The translations under genes and the position numbers were made by a program. Positions 22,524 to 35,538 of a stretch of 64,000 nucleotides of DNA are shown here, piece by piece. The stretch comes from Proales similis (taxonomy: Eukaryota; Rotifera; Eurotatoria; Ploima; Proalidae): contig JAGVRJ010000006.1 in the NCBI GenBank assembly GCA_019059635.1, forward strand, positions 992,001 to 1,056,000. The letters run 5' to 3'. Within the stretch, counting starts at the first letter, position 1. Each line of letters starts with the position of its first letter. The notes beneath the pieces are model-generated. The model saw only the letters and a list, made by a program, of their open reading frames with translations, was not told the DNA's origin and ran no database searches.

Positions 22524-23170
22524 ATGCTTCGTATCGTTGCTCTTGTTGCCGCCCTGGCCTGCTTGTGCCAAGGTAATTTGTTTCTCAACTATTCACAGCC
22601 AGAACGAGGCTTAATGTTTGATTGAAAATTGAAGCTAGACCATCCAGATACTCATACAATGACGATTACGGGTACGATTCTTATCGACAAGACTACAGAG
22701 AGGGATATGGTACTCGTGAGCCATCCTACAAATACCCAACGTCGTATGGCATCGATTCAGCCGCTTCCAATCTGGTTGTTCAAAACACCAATACCAACAA
22801 CAATGAGAAGTATAACCTGGCTGACCAAAAGGGAGCCTACGGCGCTAGCGGATATGGAACTGATTACGGCTACGGATATGGCCAAGATACCTACGGTGAT
22901 CTTGAAAAGCAAATCCAGAGCCTGATCAAGTCCTACTTATACAACGGGCAGATGCCAAGCTACCAGCCTAAATACTCGTCAAATTATGAACAAGACTACC
23001 AGCCTAGTTATAAGCACGAGTCCGACTATCAGCCAAGATATGATTCAAAGTATCAGTCAAGATATGAAACTAGCTACCAGCCCAGATATGAGACTGGATA
23101 TCAGCCAAGATATACCAGTTACCAGACCCAATCCAGACCTCGATATTCCAACTATGAGGAAAGCTACTGA
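22524..23170 (+). CDS. Secreted Tyr/Pro-rich protein, tandem paralogue 3
   Basis: Exons 22524-22572 and 22635-23170 give 194 residues. The signal peptide MLRIVALVAALACLCQ is followed by a diverged N-terminus (SRYSYNDDYGYDSYRQDY), then GYGTREPSYKYPTSYG, the motif SNLVVQNTNTNNNEK and the helix YGDLEKQIQSLIKSYLYNGQ. The tail has repeats of the type YETSYQPRY and YETGYQPRY, rich in Arg as well as Tyr/Pro/Gln. Coding exons have diverged clearly from the other two copies while intron 1 has not. AATAAA at about 23250. Confidence 0.85.
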
Positions 23171-23636
23171 GCATGCTTTTTAGCTAATCTCAATTGTTGC
23201 ATCTTCATCTTCTCATTTTTTTAGTCGCATTGGCTCTTGTTGTTTATGATAAATAAAAAAGCATTAAACACATTTAGCATTTTTTGTCGATTAGATTGAG
23301 CCTTGATTTGCAGCCCGTTTTATGCCATCCATATACTGCTTCAAAACTTTCTCTACAACATCTTGCGCTCTCTTTGTGCAGATGGCAGATGACCCTCTCA
23401 TTAGTGGGAATTCAAGTTTAAGCTTTGAGTGTTAAGCTTAGCTCAAAATTTTAACCAAACTCATTTGAACATTGAGAATTTAGATCAAACAAACTAGCCT
23501 TGAATTATTTTAATTTATCATGAGAATTATTTCGATGAAATGCTCACCGAGCAGGGAGGAGAATGGAGACAGTCAAACATTTATATAATTTCGATTTTTG
23601 CGGTTTGCTCAAATCATTTTGAAACTGAGTGTTTAC

Positions 23637-24255
23637 ATGTTGAAAATGTTTCGGGTCACACTAATCGTAACTCTTTTGGCTTACGGTGAGCTCTTAATCT
23701 AAATTCCTTTTTGATCGATCCTAACACCGGCTCAACTTAGCTGTCTCCTATCCGATGATGGATAAAGGAACACTGTTTGTTCAAAACATAAATACAAACA
23801 ACAACCAAGAAGATGCGCGAACGGGACGGTTTGATATCAATGGGCTTGTGAGAGGCATTTTGTCGAAGAGTGGATTAAACCGCTACGATGTTCCATATCA
23901 GAGCTCTTCAAATCCAAACTACAATTCTAGAGTAGTGTTCAGCGCCGAGCCGTATCGACCTTCTTATCCCAACTCTTACGACTCGTATCCTTCGAGCCAT
24001 CCCATTGAGTCTTCTTATCAGCCGTATCTTTCTTACGAACGTCCAAGTTATGGGCGCGAGCAGTACCCCTCGGACGGATATAGGCACCAGCAGTATGATG
24101 TGCGGTATCCGACTTATAGCAGCTCTAAGCCTAGTTATCAACAGCACGTATCTTTCTTGTACAAGAGCCCGTCCAAATTGCAGAGCTACAGTGGGCCAGC
24201 TTTTTCAGCCTCCAACTACGAAGATACTGACCATCGCTATGATTTTGGCTATTAA
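23637..24255 (+). CDS. Secreted Tyr/Ser/Pro-rich protein, diverged family member
   Basis: Exons 23637-23685 (again 49 nt, phase 1) and 23741-24255 give 187 residues. Signal peptide MLKMFRVTLIVTLLAY, then the motif GTLFVQNINTNNNQED almost at the start of the mature protein, a short hydrophobic helix (INGLVRGILSKSGL), and a Tyr/Ser/Pro-rich tail (YRPSYPNSYDSYPSSHP). It lacks the GYGTRE block of paralogues 1-3, so only the signal-peptide exon, the Asn motif, the helix and the tail composition are shared. That supports the Asn motif as the core of the family. Confidence 0.8.
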
Positions 24256-24896
24256 ATTTCGTACATTTCTCTCTTAATTATTATCAACATCATAGCGTCC
24301 TAGTTTTTATAGAGTGTTTTAGTTGTTTAAAATTTACTTTTAATAAACTCATTTAAGCTGAACAAGATCGTTTAAATAAAACCTGCCGTGTTAATCTGGG
24401 GCTAAGAGTCCTGTTTAATGAAAAGGGCTCAGTTTTTCAAGGTATGTTGTTATTAAAACCTAAGTCGAGCTTTTAAACACATATGGCTAAAAATGTTTAC
24501 TTGCTCAGAATTGTTCGAATCTCTGAATCAAGACAAAGAAAGTCAAAAATGCAAGTTTTCAGTTCTATTTGAGCGATTGAAAACAAACAGAAAAATAAAA
24601 TCTTTAAAAAAAGAAACACATCAGTTAATTAAAAGCGCCTGAAATCGGGGGCAAATTATAAGTTAATGTAAGAAGATGACAATTTAATTGAAATTCGGGA
24701 AGATGGGACTTGAGGAGCTCATATGAGGCACGTGGGCTGTTACTTTGTGAATCTAAATATTCCAAGTGCGGATATTGACAAGTGTAATCAACTTGGTCAT
24801 TATAAGGAGAAGCGAAACGGGCAAGAAGAGTAAAGCTGGTTGGCGGGTGGCCTGATTATCCCGAGTCATCAAACTCCACACTTGGAGTCATTATAC

Positions 24897-25523
24897 TCAC
24901 CAAATTCGGTTAAAGGAGCTCCTTTTATGATGATCGGGTTGATAGGATTTAGGATACCAAGGTGTAGGATGAGAAGACGGCGACGAATAAGAAGAGTATG
25001 AATCGGCTAAATAATTGAATCCAAATACCGGCCTTGACTCGACCGAACTGTATTGGTTATTATGTCTCAGATAATTTGGATAGCCGTTGGATCGAAAGTC
25101 TCTTGAATAATGGCCTATTGGCCGAGAGTTACGGGGCGAATATTGATACGGCGAGCGGCTTACGCTCGTGCCTGAGTAGATGCCTTTCTGCCTATTCTCA
25201 GGTTGCAACGAGCGATCCTTTTGCGGCATATTCGAATGCATATTGGAATGGCCCGTATGCCATGGCCTGTTCAATGGTCCTGGTTGCTTTTTATTTTTGT
25301 TTGGAGCGAGCGTTTTAGCGATCGGGAAAGGTTCGAAATTCTCATAATTTAAGTTGATGTTCTCGATGAGCAAAGTGTTTGGTTCATAAGACTCAAAATA
25401 ATTGCTTGTTGGAAAACTGGTCCTTACAATGTCACTTGAGCTTTGGCTTTTCAGGTTATTGGTTATAGATAAGCCAAACGCTGAAGGAAGAGTCAATATT
25501 TCGAATAGGCAGAGAAGTAACAT
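24897..25523 (-). CDS. Secreted Ser/Tyr/Pro-rich protein with Asn motif, minus strand
   Basis: A single open frame of 208 residues on the minus strand. It starts with a signal peptide (MLLLCLFEILTLPSAFG), then NTLLIENINLNYENFE, which aligns with the LVIQNTNTNNN motif of the plus-strand genes, then a basic stretch and a Ser/Tyr/Pro/Asn/Arg-rich tail (SYSSYSSPSSHPTPWYPKSY). The frame ends at TGA in the context TTTGGTGAGT, which is also a good donor site, so a further exon may follow below 24897. Convergent with the gene at 23637-24255. Confidence 0.65.
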   Translation of the reverse strand: MLLLCLFEILTLPSAFGLSITNNLKSQSSSDIVRTSFPTSNYFESYEPNTLLIENINLNYENFEPFPIAKTLAPNKNKKQPGPLNRPWHTGHSNMHSNMPQKDRSLQPENRQKGIYSGTSVSRSPYQYSPRNSRPIGHYSRDFRSNGYPNYLRHNNQYSSVESRPVFGFNYLADSYSSYSSPSSHPTPWYPKSYQPDHHKRSSFNRIW

Positions 25524-25925
25524 TGAACCTTGGTTTAAAAGTACCGGAAATATTCGTTCTAGTCACTTAACTTAGTTTTTTGTAGCTTTATTCAGAGCTA
25601 AAAAATGCTTGATTTTATCAAGGAAATAAGTTTTGAGCATCAGTTTTATATTGGAACAGAGCATGGCAAAGAATTAAAAATTCAACATCATAATAAGAGT
25701 TGAGAAACGAAGATGAAAACCATTTTGAAGAGAAGAGGTCATTTTGGAGTAAGCGGGCTTGCATCTGTTTTTGAGTTTGAAAAGACACGATGCAGCAACC
25801 AAACTCAACCTCGTTTAGTCTATTGATTCATTTGAACAGTGCACATAAGCTTAAACTTTTATTCCAATTTGAAACTAAAAACCAAACTAAACAGCGGATT
25901 GAAACATGAAGAGCTAAGAAGGCAT

Positions 25926-26333
25926 CTAACGGGTGTAATCATTTTCAGACAAGTCGTCGCTTGCCACGCTCGAGTCAAAGTCCTCGTAGGTACCGCGTTC
26001 AGCAGAGCCGAAGCTCTCATATGGATCCGCACGAACGTTTATTGAGAGAACTAGAAAGCCGTTTCGACTGGCGTCGTCCTCGTCATTCCAATTTTCCCAT
26101 GACACGTGCGGCTCATAAGCGGCCTCCAACGGCAGGCCATCTGAATCCCACACTTCTGCACCGGTTGCTGTTCATTTGAAACATTAATCAGAACATTCAG
26201 AGTTGAGCTTTTTGTCTCTAAAATGGGGCTTCTTACCGTATTTGTAAGAGGTTTGGTCGTTCGCTACCGGCTCAGACATTGAGCATATCACCAATGCGCA
26301 CACAAATGCGGAAAGCATCAGAGTTCGTAACAT
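25926..26333 (-). CDS. Small acidic secreted protein
   Basis: Exons 26333-26237 and 26167-25926 join in phase 1 to 112 residues. The signal peptide is MLRTLMLSAFVCALVICS; MLR- at the start and the phase-1 intron echo the Tyr-rich paralogues. The mature protein is acidic (WENWNDEDDASRNG, YEDFDSSVASDDLSENDY) with no cysteine beyond the signal. A short segment FLVLSINVRADPY sits where the cluster's motif would be, but the match is weak. No family recognised. Confidence 0.65.
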
Positions 26334-26697
26334 TTTTGATTTTTTTTTTGAATTTTTGATGAAAGAAGAACAAAAAGCTGTGAAGTGAAGATTTTAGATG
26401 AATTCTTCTTTTAAAAAGCGTAAAATAAAGCGTAGAGCGTGAACGCTCGGCTTAGTGTTCACACAGCTGTTTACATTTTAGCGGGCAGAGTAGATTGAGA
26501 AATGCGAGGAGAGAGCTCGGCTTACATCGGCTTGTAGAATCGACAAGATCAAAGAAGAAGAGAAATGATGTTTATTCGCCTTTTGAGTTATTCTCGAATA
26601 AAACGTTAAAACAACAAGAGTTCAGCGAATGAAGAAACTAAAAAGTGAAACATGCTAAACAGAGAAATGCAAAAATTTGAACGGAGCATAGGAGACT

Positions 26698-27424
26698 TTA
26701 AGCCTCTTGTTGATCATCCTTCACATTTTTGAGCCGATTTTCCAATCGCTCCTCCATCAGACGGGCCAAGAGCGGCTTGTCCAACAAAAAGTCCATTCTA
26801 GATCTCTTTCGGTCCGCGTTTTTCCTCACAGTTCTATCAACTTCGGCTCTGACAGGTGACGCAGACTCAGTCGACCTAGACACTTGGTTGCTTAGCTTTT
26901 CTTAAATGCATCATCAATTGTGCTGGTTAAGCTCGCATACTCATTTCAAGAATAGATCTTACTGATTTTCGAGCCGAATGAACTCAATGGCTGTTGGGGG
27001 TCAAGGATGGCTTGGTCTTCCTTCATCTTGATTGGCTTCAAATCGGTCAGCTGCTTGAGGTTGTTGGCTCTTTGAGTGTCATCAAATCTGTCTTCAGAGT
27101 TGCGTGCGGCCGCAAACGATGGCTGAGCTTGAGGCTTGTAGATCATCGGATTGCCGCTCATAAATCTGGCCATCAACGGATTTTGTCTGGCCGAGAGCGT
27201 TCGAGCGTTGTTGGTCTGTGACATCATTTTCATCTTTTGCAAATATTGCTGACTCATTGACGGGTATTGCGCGCCATAAGGAGAGTAGTAGAGTGCACTA
27301 GCTGGTTAAACAAACAAATAATTTAGACAATTTCGATCGCGAAGCGAGAGCTAGAACAAAATTCCAACGAACCAATGCTGAGCAGGCAGGCCAGAACGGC
27401 CAGCAATAACGTGATATGTTTCAT
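26698..27424 (-). CDS. Secreted Met/Gln-rich, basic protein
   Basis: Exons 27424-27373, 27301-26963 and about 26882-26698 give roughly 191 residues. Signal peptide MKHITLLLAVLACLLSIG, then LYYSPYGAQYPSMSQQYL, a Met/Gln/Asn/Ala-rich middle (MKMMSQTNNARTLSARQNPL) and a charged, helical C-terminus (DFLLDKPLLARLMEERLENR). The first two exons are clean; the last acceptor (…CAACCAAG) is chosen to keep phase and is less certain. It completes a run of secreted-protein genes from 18.2 kb. No family recognised. Confidence 0.6.
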
Positions 27425-27915
27425 TTTTGGCTGCAAGGGTAAGTCGAATCTGGGGTTTTAATTTTTCAACAAGAAGCTGTTCTTATTTCGCATGCAAATA
27501 CATCGAGGTGAAGGTTACCACCAATCGAGTGATCTATGCTCAATCAACCAATCAATGTACATAAACGACGGCGATCGATGTCTACAAATCAAAAGCGATC
27601 AAATATTGAACGCGTTCGTGCACTTCTAATTCAGATAGTCCAAGTTTTATTTCGACTGAATTGCGAGATATTGACAGAATAAAGTAAAATTTCGGCATCT
27701 GGCACATGGGTCGAGCAAAATCAGTTGATTGGGCTGGGACTAGAGACGGCTGTGATCGGTGAAGAGATTTATTTGTTCGAAAATTTATTATTCGCAACGA
27801 AATCGAAACATTGAAAAAGCAAGTCAAGTGAGTAGGAAAATAAGAAAGAAGGGAGGATGATGGAAGTAAATGCGAATAGTGAATGCATGTGCAGCGATAT
27901 AGAGCGTCAAAGTGT
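27425..27915. other. Spacer between secreted cluster and PKN
   Basis: About 490 bases holding the promoter side of the gene at 27424 and the 3' side of PKN. No coding signal; an apparent minus-strand frame (27582-27965) is unsupported. Confidence 0.5.
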
Positions 27916-31001
<3,086 letters not shown>

Positions 31002-31540
31002 TTTAGCTCTCTAGAACACAAGTGCGCAATCAAGTAAGAAGAGATAGTCGAATAGAAATAAGGAGCCAAGTGCTGTCGACGCTTTATTTTGCTTTGGCTT
31101 TCAAGTCGCGCGAGTCGAAACTTCATTCACTCTTTATTCACTGCTAGAGAGCGAATAAAAGAGCGCGCATGCAAGGTGAGTGAGTGAGCGGGCAAGCAAG
31201 CGAGTGAGCGAGCGAGGTCAGCCGAATAAGAATTCGGCCTAAAAATAAACACATAAGCGCGCTCGTGCGCACAAACTCGAATCGGCCTAAAGCCAACTAC
31301 ACACACACGCACACACTCACACACAGCGAAACGAGAAAACCTCGCCCAAAATACCCACGTGACGACGAAGACGTCTTGTTTGCCCGTCGCGAGATTAAGC
31401 GACCAGACACAAACAAATAAAAGCGATCGCCTTACCAATGGATTCGAACTCCGACTGAATTGGCTTCGGCTAATCCCCGCCCAAGAGGCCATTAGATACG
31501 AAAGCAGCTATCATCCGTTTTATTTCTCTCTTTCTCTTTA

Positions 31541-31723
31541 GGTATATTGAGTCTGCTTTTTCAATTGCACGCCTGTGTATTGTTCGCTCCGATTCATTTT
31601 AATCCATCAGCCGAGGCAACTGAAAAATGGCGAAGCAATTTTTTCAAGGCTTTTTCTTTCTCGGATGAATTTAGCGCATTAGACGAGTTTCTGGAAGAGT
31701 TCTTTACGAATAATAACTACTAA
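31541..31723 (+). CDS. Candidate exon of a small secreted protein
   Basis: After a good acceptor (TTTCTCTTTAG at 31541) a frame runs ILSLLFQLHACVLFA, FNPSAEATEKWRSNFFKAF, then SALDEFLEEFFTNNNY and stop at 31721-31723. It looks like a signal peptide followed by a short amphipathic protein, and codon pattern is plausible, but no upstream exon with an ATG is visible. Too short to be sure. Confidence 0.3.
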   Translation, partial: GILSLLFQLHACVLFAPIHFNPSAEATEKWRSNFFKAFSFSDEFSALDEFLEEFFTNNNY

Positions 31724-32261
31724 TTAATTCTTCAACCAAAAGCTTGCGGCCCGAATAAGAACCGAATTGCAAAAGAGGCTGATTTTGAACTCATTTGAAT
31801 AAGACTGAGAGCGCAAAGTAACACTCCTCAGATTCTCGCTGTCGCTCTCCTTCTCTTTATTTGCCTCCTCTCTTTCTCTCTCCCTTTCCCTCTGCCCCTG
31901 TTTCTCAGCTGAGATACACTTTAAGATAGAAGAACAAAAGAGTGAGAGTAGAATTAAGGCAAACAAACGCTATTCGAGTGGCATTCATCAAACGCGCCAA
32001 AAAAAATAACGCCAATCTGATTTTGAACGCAAGCTCTGACTGCACTCGGCGCTATTCTGTCTACGATTTGTAGGGCTCAGATAAAAAAGTGCGTCGCGCT
32101 GAGTCATATTCACTCATCTCCTCTTTCTACGCTTAATTCAATAGCTGCTCGTTTGGTCTTAGCCGTCAATAGTTGATACCTGAATAAACTGAGCGCTTCA
32201 GTACGCCTTTACGATCTGGTTTATCTACACTAATCACTTGATATTCTAATTACCGCACCAG

Positions 32262-32432
32262 CCATCCAGAAAACCCTCGGCGCTACCAACCGATTATGAA
32301 AAGAATGAGTTCAATTGCTGCCACGTAGAACGCAAGTGCAACTGTATCATGTGTCGATGGGCTAATGATTGTTCTGAGCCGATGCCCAACTATGTGCGGC
32401 CATCAGTCTCGATAAAAAAACACATAATTTAG
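32262..32432 (+). CDS. Cys-rich terminal exon of an unknown gene
   Basis: A 56-residue open exon after an acceptor at 32259-32261. It begins PSRKPSALPTDYEKNEFNCC, has a tight cysteine cluster CCHVERKCNCIMC and CRWANDC, then SEPMPNYVRPSVSIKKHII and stop at 32430-32432. Two AATAAA signals follow at 32567-32572 and 32577-32582. The cysteine spacing and the conserved-looking tail suggest a real coding exon, perhaps metal-binding, but I find no convincing 5' exon in the 500 bases upstream. Confidence 0.4.
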   Translation, partial: PSRKPSALPTDYEKNEFNCCHVERKCNCIMCRWANDCSEPMPNYVRPSVSIKKHII

Positions 32433-33015
32433 ATAACTAGTTTGCCATGTCTCGAATAGCTCTAAGCTAACGAGTGTTCCATTTTTCGATCTATTTTCCC
32501 GTCTTTATGATTTAATTCGATTAGAGCGATTCGTTCCCATAATTTTTTCAGTAAAAATATAAACTCAATAAACTCAATAAAACAAAGTCCAAGCCGTAAT
32601 TGATGAGTCGTGCAGATCGAGCCGTCTTTTAATTGATCGTTTAAAATGATTTCAAGATGAAAAATTAAAAAAAAATAAGGTACGATGGATGTTATAAAAG
32701 AAAAATGCGCTCAATAAATAATTTCCAACTCCAATCAAGTCAAAAACATGGAATCTAGACAGGTTAATTGATTATTTATCACCATGTTTGGCATCAAGAA
32801 TATTTATAGACTAGTCCGTTTTTTGGAAACCTTCAAAATTTGAATATCAGAAGAAAATTATTTTCCTTTAAAGCCGGCTTGGAAAATATAAAACGCCTTA
32901 AATAAGGCAATACGCTGTGGTTAAGATTTAAAACAACATTTTATGAGACTACAATTTTTATTTTAATGGCAGCTAATAATTTAAGTAAGAGGGAAGAGAT
33001 GGTAGAATGAATGCC
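32433..33015. other. AT-rich spacer
   Basis: About 580 bases with two AATAAA signals near 32570 and nothing else recognised on either strand. Confidence 0.5.
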
Positions 33016-33263
33016 TTAAACAGCAAAGTGGAAACAAGAGAAGGTGTTTTGAAGCAACTCACTGGGGTTAAACCTGATATGACAACCATAAGGGCAGCCC
33101 GGAGACTTAATTGCCAACAATCTCAGTCCTAGTGAAGGAATATTAAGAGAAAAAACAAAACAAGGAAGCATCAAGCGCAAACCTCTTTCAACCGTTTGAA
33201 GTTTTTCCGCCAACCAAGCCAACTGGCTAGGCTCTCGAGGGCTGTTGAAAACATCGAATCTAT
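33016..33263 (-). CDS. Possible minor exons, minus strand
   Basis: On the minus strand an exon after TTTCTCTTTTATAG reads FDVFNSPREPSQLAWLAEKL, and the frame continues with LRLLAIKSPGCPYGCHIRF to a stop at 33016-33018, with or without an internal GT-AG segment of a multiple of three. No start exon is evident; it lies just past the AATAAA (minus, about 33335) of the gene at 33382-34073. It could be an alternative end of that gene. Confidence 0.25.
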
Positions 33264-33381
33264 AAAAGAGAAAAAGGTTTAAGCAGACGAAATTTCGGAA
33301 CTATAAGAAGCAAGCGTCTCTTGGTCACTGTTTATTTCATGTGCCCCATACTGATTTATGTGTCTAAGAGGTCAAGTGAAT

Positions 33382-34073
33382 TCAGCCTAGGAGCATCCAA
33401 AAAAAGCAAATCACTAGGCCTGTTATAGAGAAAATATGACATAACCAGAACATCACACAAAACAACCATTTGTGTTTCTGCTTGAACTCTTCGCACTTGA
33501 GCGACAGAAAAAAATTTAAAAAAGCAGATATCAGACTACATGAGGTGACCGCAATAAACAGCTTAGGAGCTTTGATGATTGAAACAACAAAATTAACGAT
33601 AGAGCCCAAGGCTATCAAACCAAGCAACACGGGTAGAAGAGTATCTTATTCCTAGATGTGAGCTATGCTAGGCTTCATGCAAATGCTTGTCTTTGCCTAC
33701 CTTGGTCTGGACATCCCCGGTCCTGGACAAGTGGTGAAGATTCATTGAGCCTGGTTCTGGAGCTGGCAGAGTTCAAGTTTAAGTTGACCCTCGATTGCTC
33801 GAAGCTTGAGCTATTCGGGGCTGCCTGCCACCAACACGAAGCTTGCGGCATATATTGGTTGCGATTTGAATTCTCTAGCTGATCCAATCTCTGCTGAAGC
33901 CTCCCGATGACTGCCATCATATTTGCTCTCTCTGCATTTAGATTCGCTATATCTGATTTCAACTTTGTTGTCTCCGCAATTCGTTCCATGTCTCGATTCG
34001 CAAGTTCTTTTATATAAAACCAGCGTGTTTCGTCAAGATCTTCCTCCAAACTTTTTTCTCTGCTTTCTGCCAT
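33382..34073 (-). CDS. Coiled-coil protein with C-terminal membrane spans
   Basis: Exons 34073-33701 and 33644-33382 join in phase to 211 residues. The N-terminal half is charged and helical (LDETRWFYIKELANRDMERI … NLNAERANMMAVIGRLQQRL), a coiled coil that should be cytosolic. The C-terminal exon holds three or four hydrophobic segments (VLLGLIALGSIVNFVVSII, LFIAVTSCSLISAFLNFFL, FCVMFWLCHIFSITGLVICF) and ends FFWMLLG. It resembles a small tail-inserted membrane protein; no family is recognised. AATAAA on the minus strand at about 33335. Confidence 0.6.
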
Positions 34074-34117
34074 ATTGAATCTCTCTTAATCAAAATGTGT
34101 AAGCATCGAGCTCTTCT

Positions 34118-34735
34118 ATGATATTTGAATTGAATTCTCCACAACTTCGTGCCCTCCCACTCCTCGCATTTTCATCCAAATTGAACTTTTATTCTACGAT
34201 TTTCTTGCCTTGCCTCAGGCGAAAAGTGAATTTAGCCAGGGCTCTTATATTTGTCTGTGTTGGCTATTTCATGAATGAATGCTGCGTCTTCGCTTTATTC
34301 AAACTCGTAAATCGCTTCTGTATTCGCGCTCATTTCTCTCTAACCGATTGTATTAAACGCGCTTCTGCGTTTTCATTCTCAACCTCTTGGCTGTCTACTC
34401 AAGACTTTTTCTCTTTTATTTTTTATCAATTTATGATCTTGTCGAGCTCAATATACATGCCTACCTAGACCTAGACCAACTTGGCTATGAGTTCAATTTG
34501 AAGATATGCAAAGACTTTTATTACCCAATTAGGATTGAGTCTAGAAGATTACGTCAACGTCGAACAGACGATCTTTCCGACCTGCTTGGCCAATAGCAAC
34601 CATGTCAAGTGCTTAAAGGCCAACTTAAAGTTCAAAAAATGCACCAGGTTCAAAGGAGAGCAATTAACCCTTCAGATGACTGTAAATCTTATTCAATATT
34701 TCAATATGCTCTCAATATTTATTTGAATTGTTTTA
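34118..34735 (+). other. Region with possible decayed or unannotated exons
   Basis: Two overlapping plus-strand frames look partly gene-like (DLDQLGYEFNLKICKDFYYP to 34596, and LEDYVNVEQTIFPTCLANSN to 34726) but neither has a plausible start or consistent splice sites. Upstream frames are translations of AT-rich DNA. Confidence 0.25.
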
Positions 34736-34917
34736 CCGGTTAGACTAATTGCTTTAATTTCAAGAGATGTTCGAGTTCAATTCTCAAATCTACTCTTTTG
34801 CATTATGGTCATAATCAAGTGGATTAAGTAACTTGCATATGTGGCCTTGCTTCTCCCTATAAATTGAGTGGCGCATTCCGAGCGATTCCAACTCACTTGA
34901 AATATAAGTTTAAAAAA

Positions 34918-35538
34918 ATGAAAAGCATCTACGTTCTGCTCGGCTTGTCAGCCCTCTCTGTCATTCTTCCAGGCGGTTTTTCTCTTCCTGTTCAGCAGCT
35001 GGATGGCCTGTGTCGTTTTGAGACCAACTTCTTTGATGTTATTCAACAGTTTCAGGAGCAGACTGCTGCCAAAGGATACGAAATGTACGGACACTTTTTG
35101 ACTCGGGTCAGACTCTTCAACGCCGTTTGGATGCATGAAGTTATCATTGAGCAACCCGATCTGATCGAACAATTTACTTCGAATGAAGATGACCAAGAAG
35201 CCTACCACAAACTTGCCCAGCTCTTTGGATTGGCCGACGAAGAATTTGAATTCGATGACTCGCAAAATGATGACGAGGACCAAGGTGATGAAGAAGTTGA
35301 AATTGAAAAGTATTTCTCGCTTTGCAGATGGTCTCAAGAGGTCAACGAGGCTATTGAGTCTGTGAGTGACGAAAACCGCTCAATTGTGATCCAGTTGGTC
35401 AAGCTGTTCCACGAGAAGCAACGTCAGAAGGGTCCTTCTCAAGTATTCCAATACATCGGCCAACATTTTGCTCCACTCTTGGCAGAACTTAAGGCCGAAA
35501 ATCCTGAACTCTATAACCAGCTATCGGCTTATCTTTAA
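34918..35538 (+). CDS. Secreted acidic helical protein, intronless
   Basis: A single-exon frame of 206 residues. Signal peptide MKSIYVLLGLSALSVILPGG, then helical segments with FDVIQQFQEQTAAKGYEMYG and LTRVRLFNAVWMHEVII, a long acidic block (FEFDDSQNDDEDQGDEEVEI) and a C-terminal helix (PLLAELKAENPELYNQLSAY). Two cysteines (CRFET and LCRW) remain in the mature protein and could pair. A TATAAA lies at about 34857, about 60 bases upstream of the ATG, and AATAAA at 35623-35628, so the transcription unit is complete. Acidic secreted proteins of this kind can bind calcium, but no family is recognised. Confidence 0.7.
   Translation: MKSIYVLLGLSALSVILPGGFSLPVQQLDGLCRFETNFFDVIQQFQEQTAAKGYEMYGHFLTRVRLFNAVWMHEVIIEQPDLIEQFTSNEDDQEAYHKLAQLFGLADEEFEFDDSQNDDEDQGDEEVEIEKYFSLCRWSQEVNEAIESVSDENRSIVIQLVKLFHEKQRQKGPSQVFQYIGQHFAPLLAELKAENPELYNQLSAYL

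Noticed and set aside
31127-31492. Minus-strand frame starting MASWAGISRSQF
   Set aside because: It falls in the 5' flank of PKN over simple AC/AG-type sequence and has no homology or splice support.
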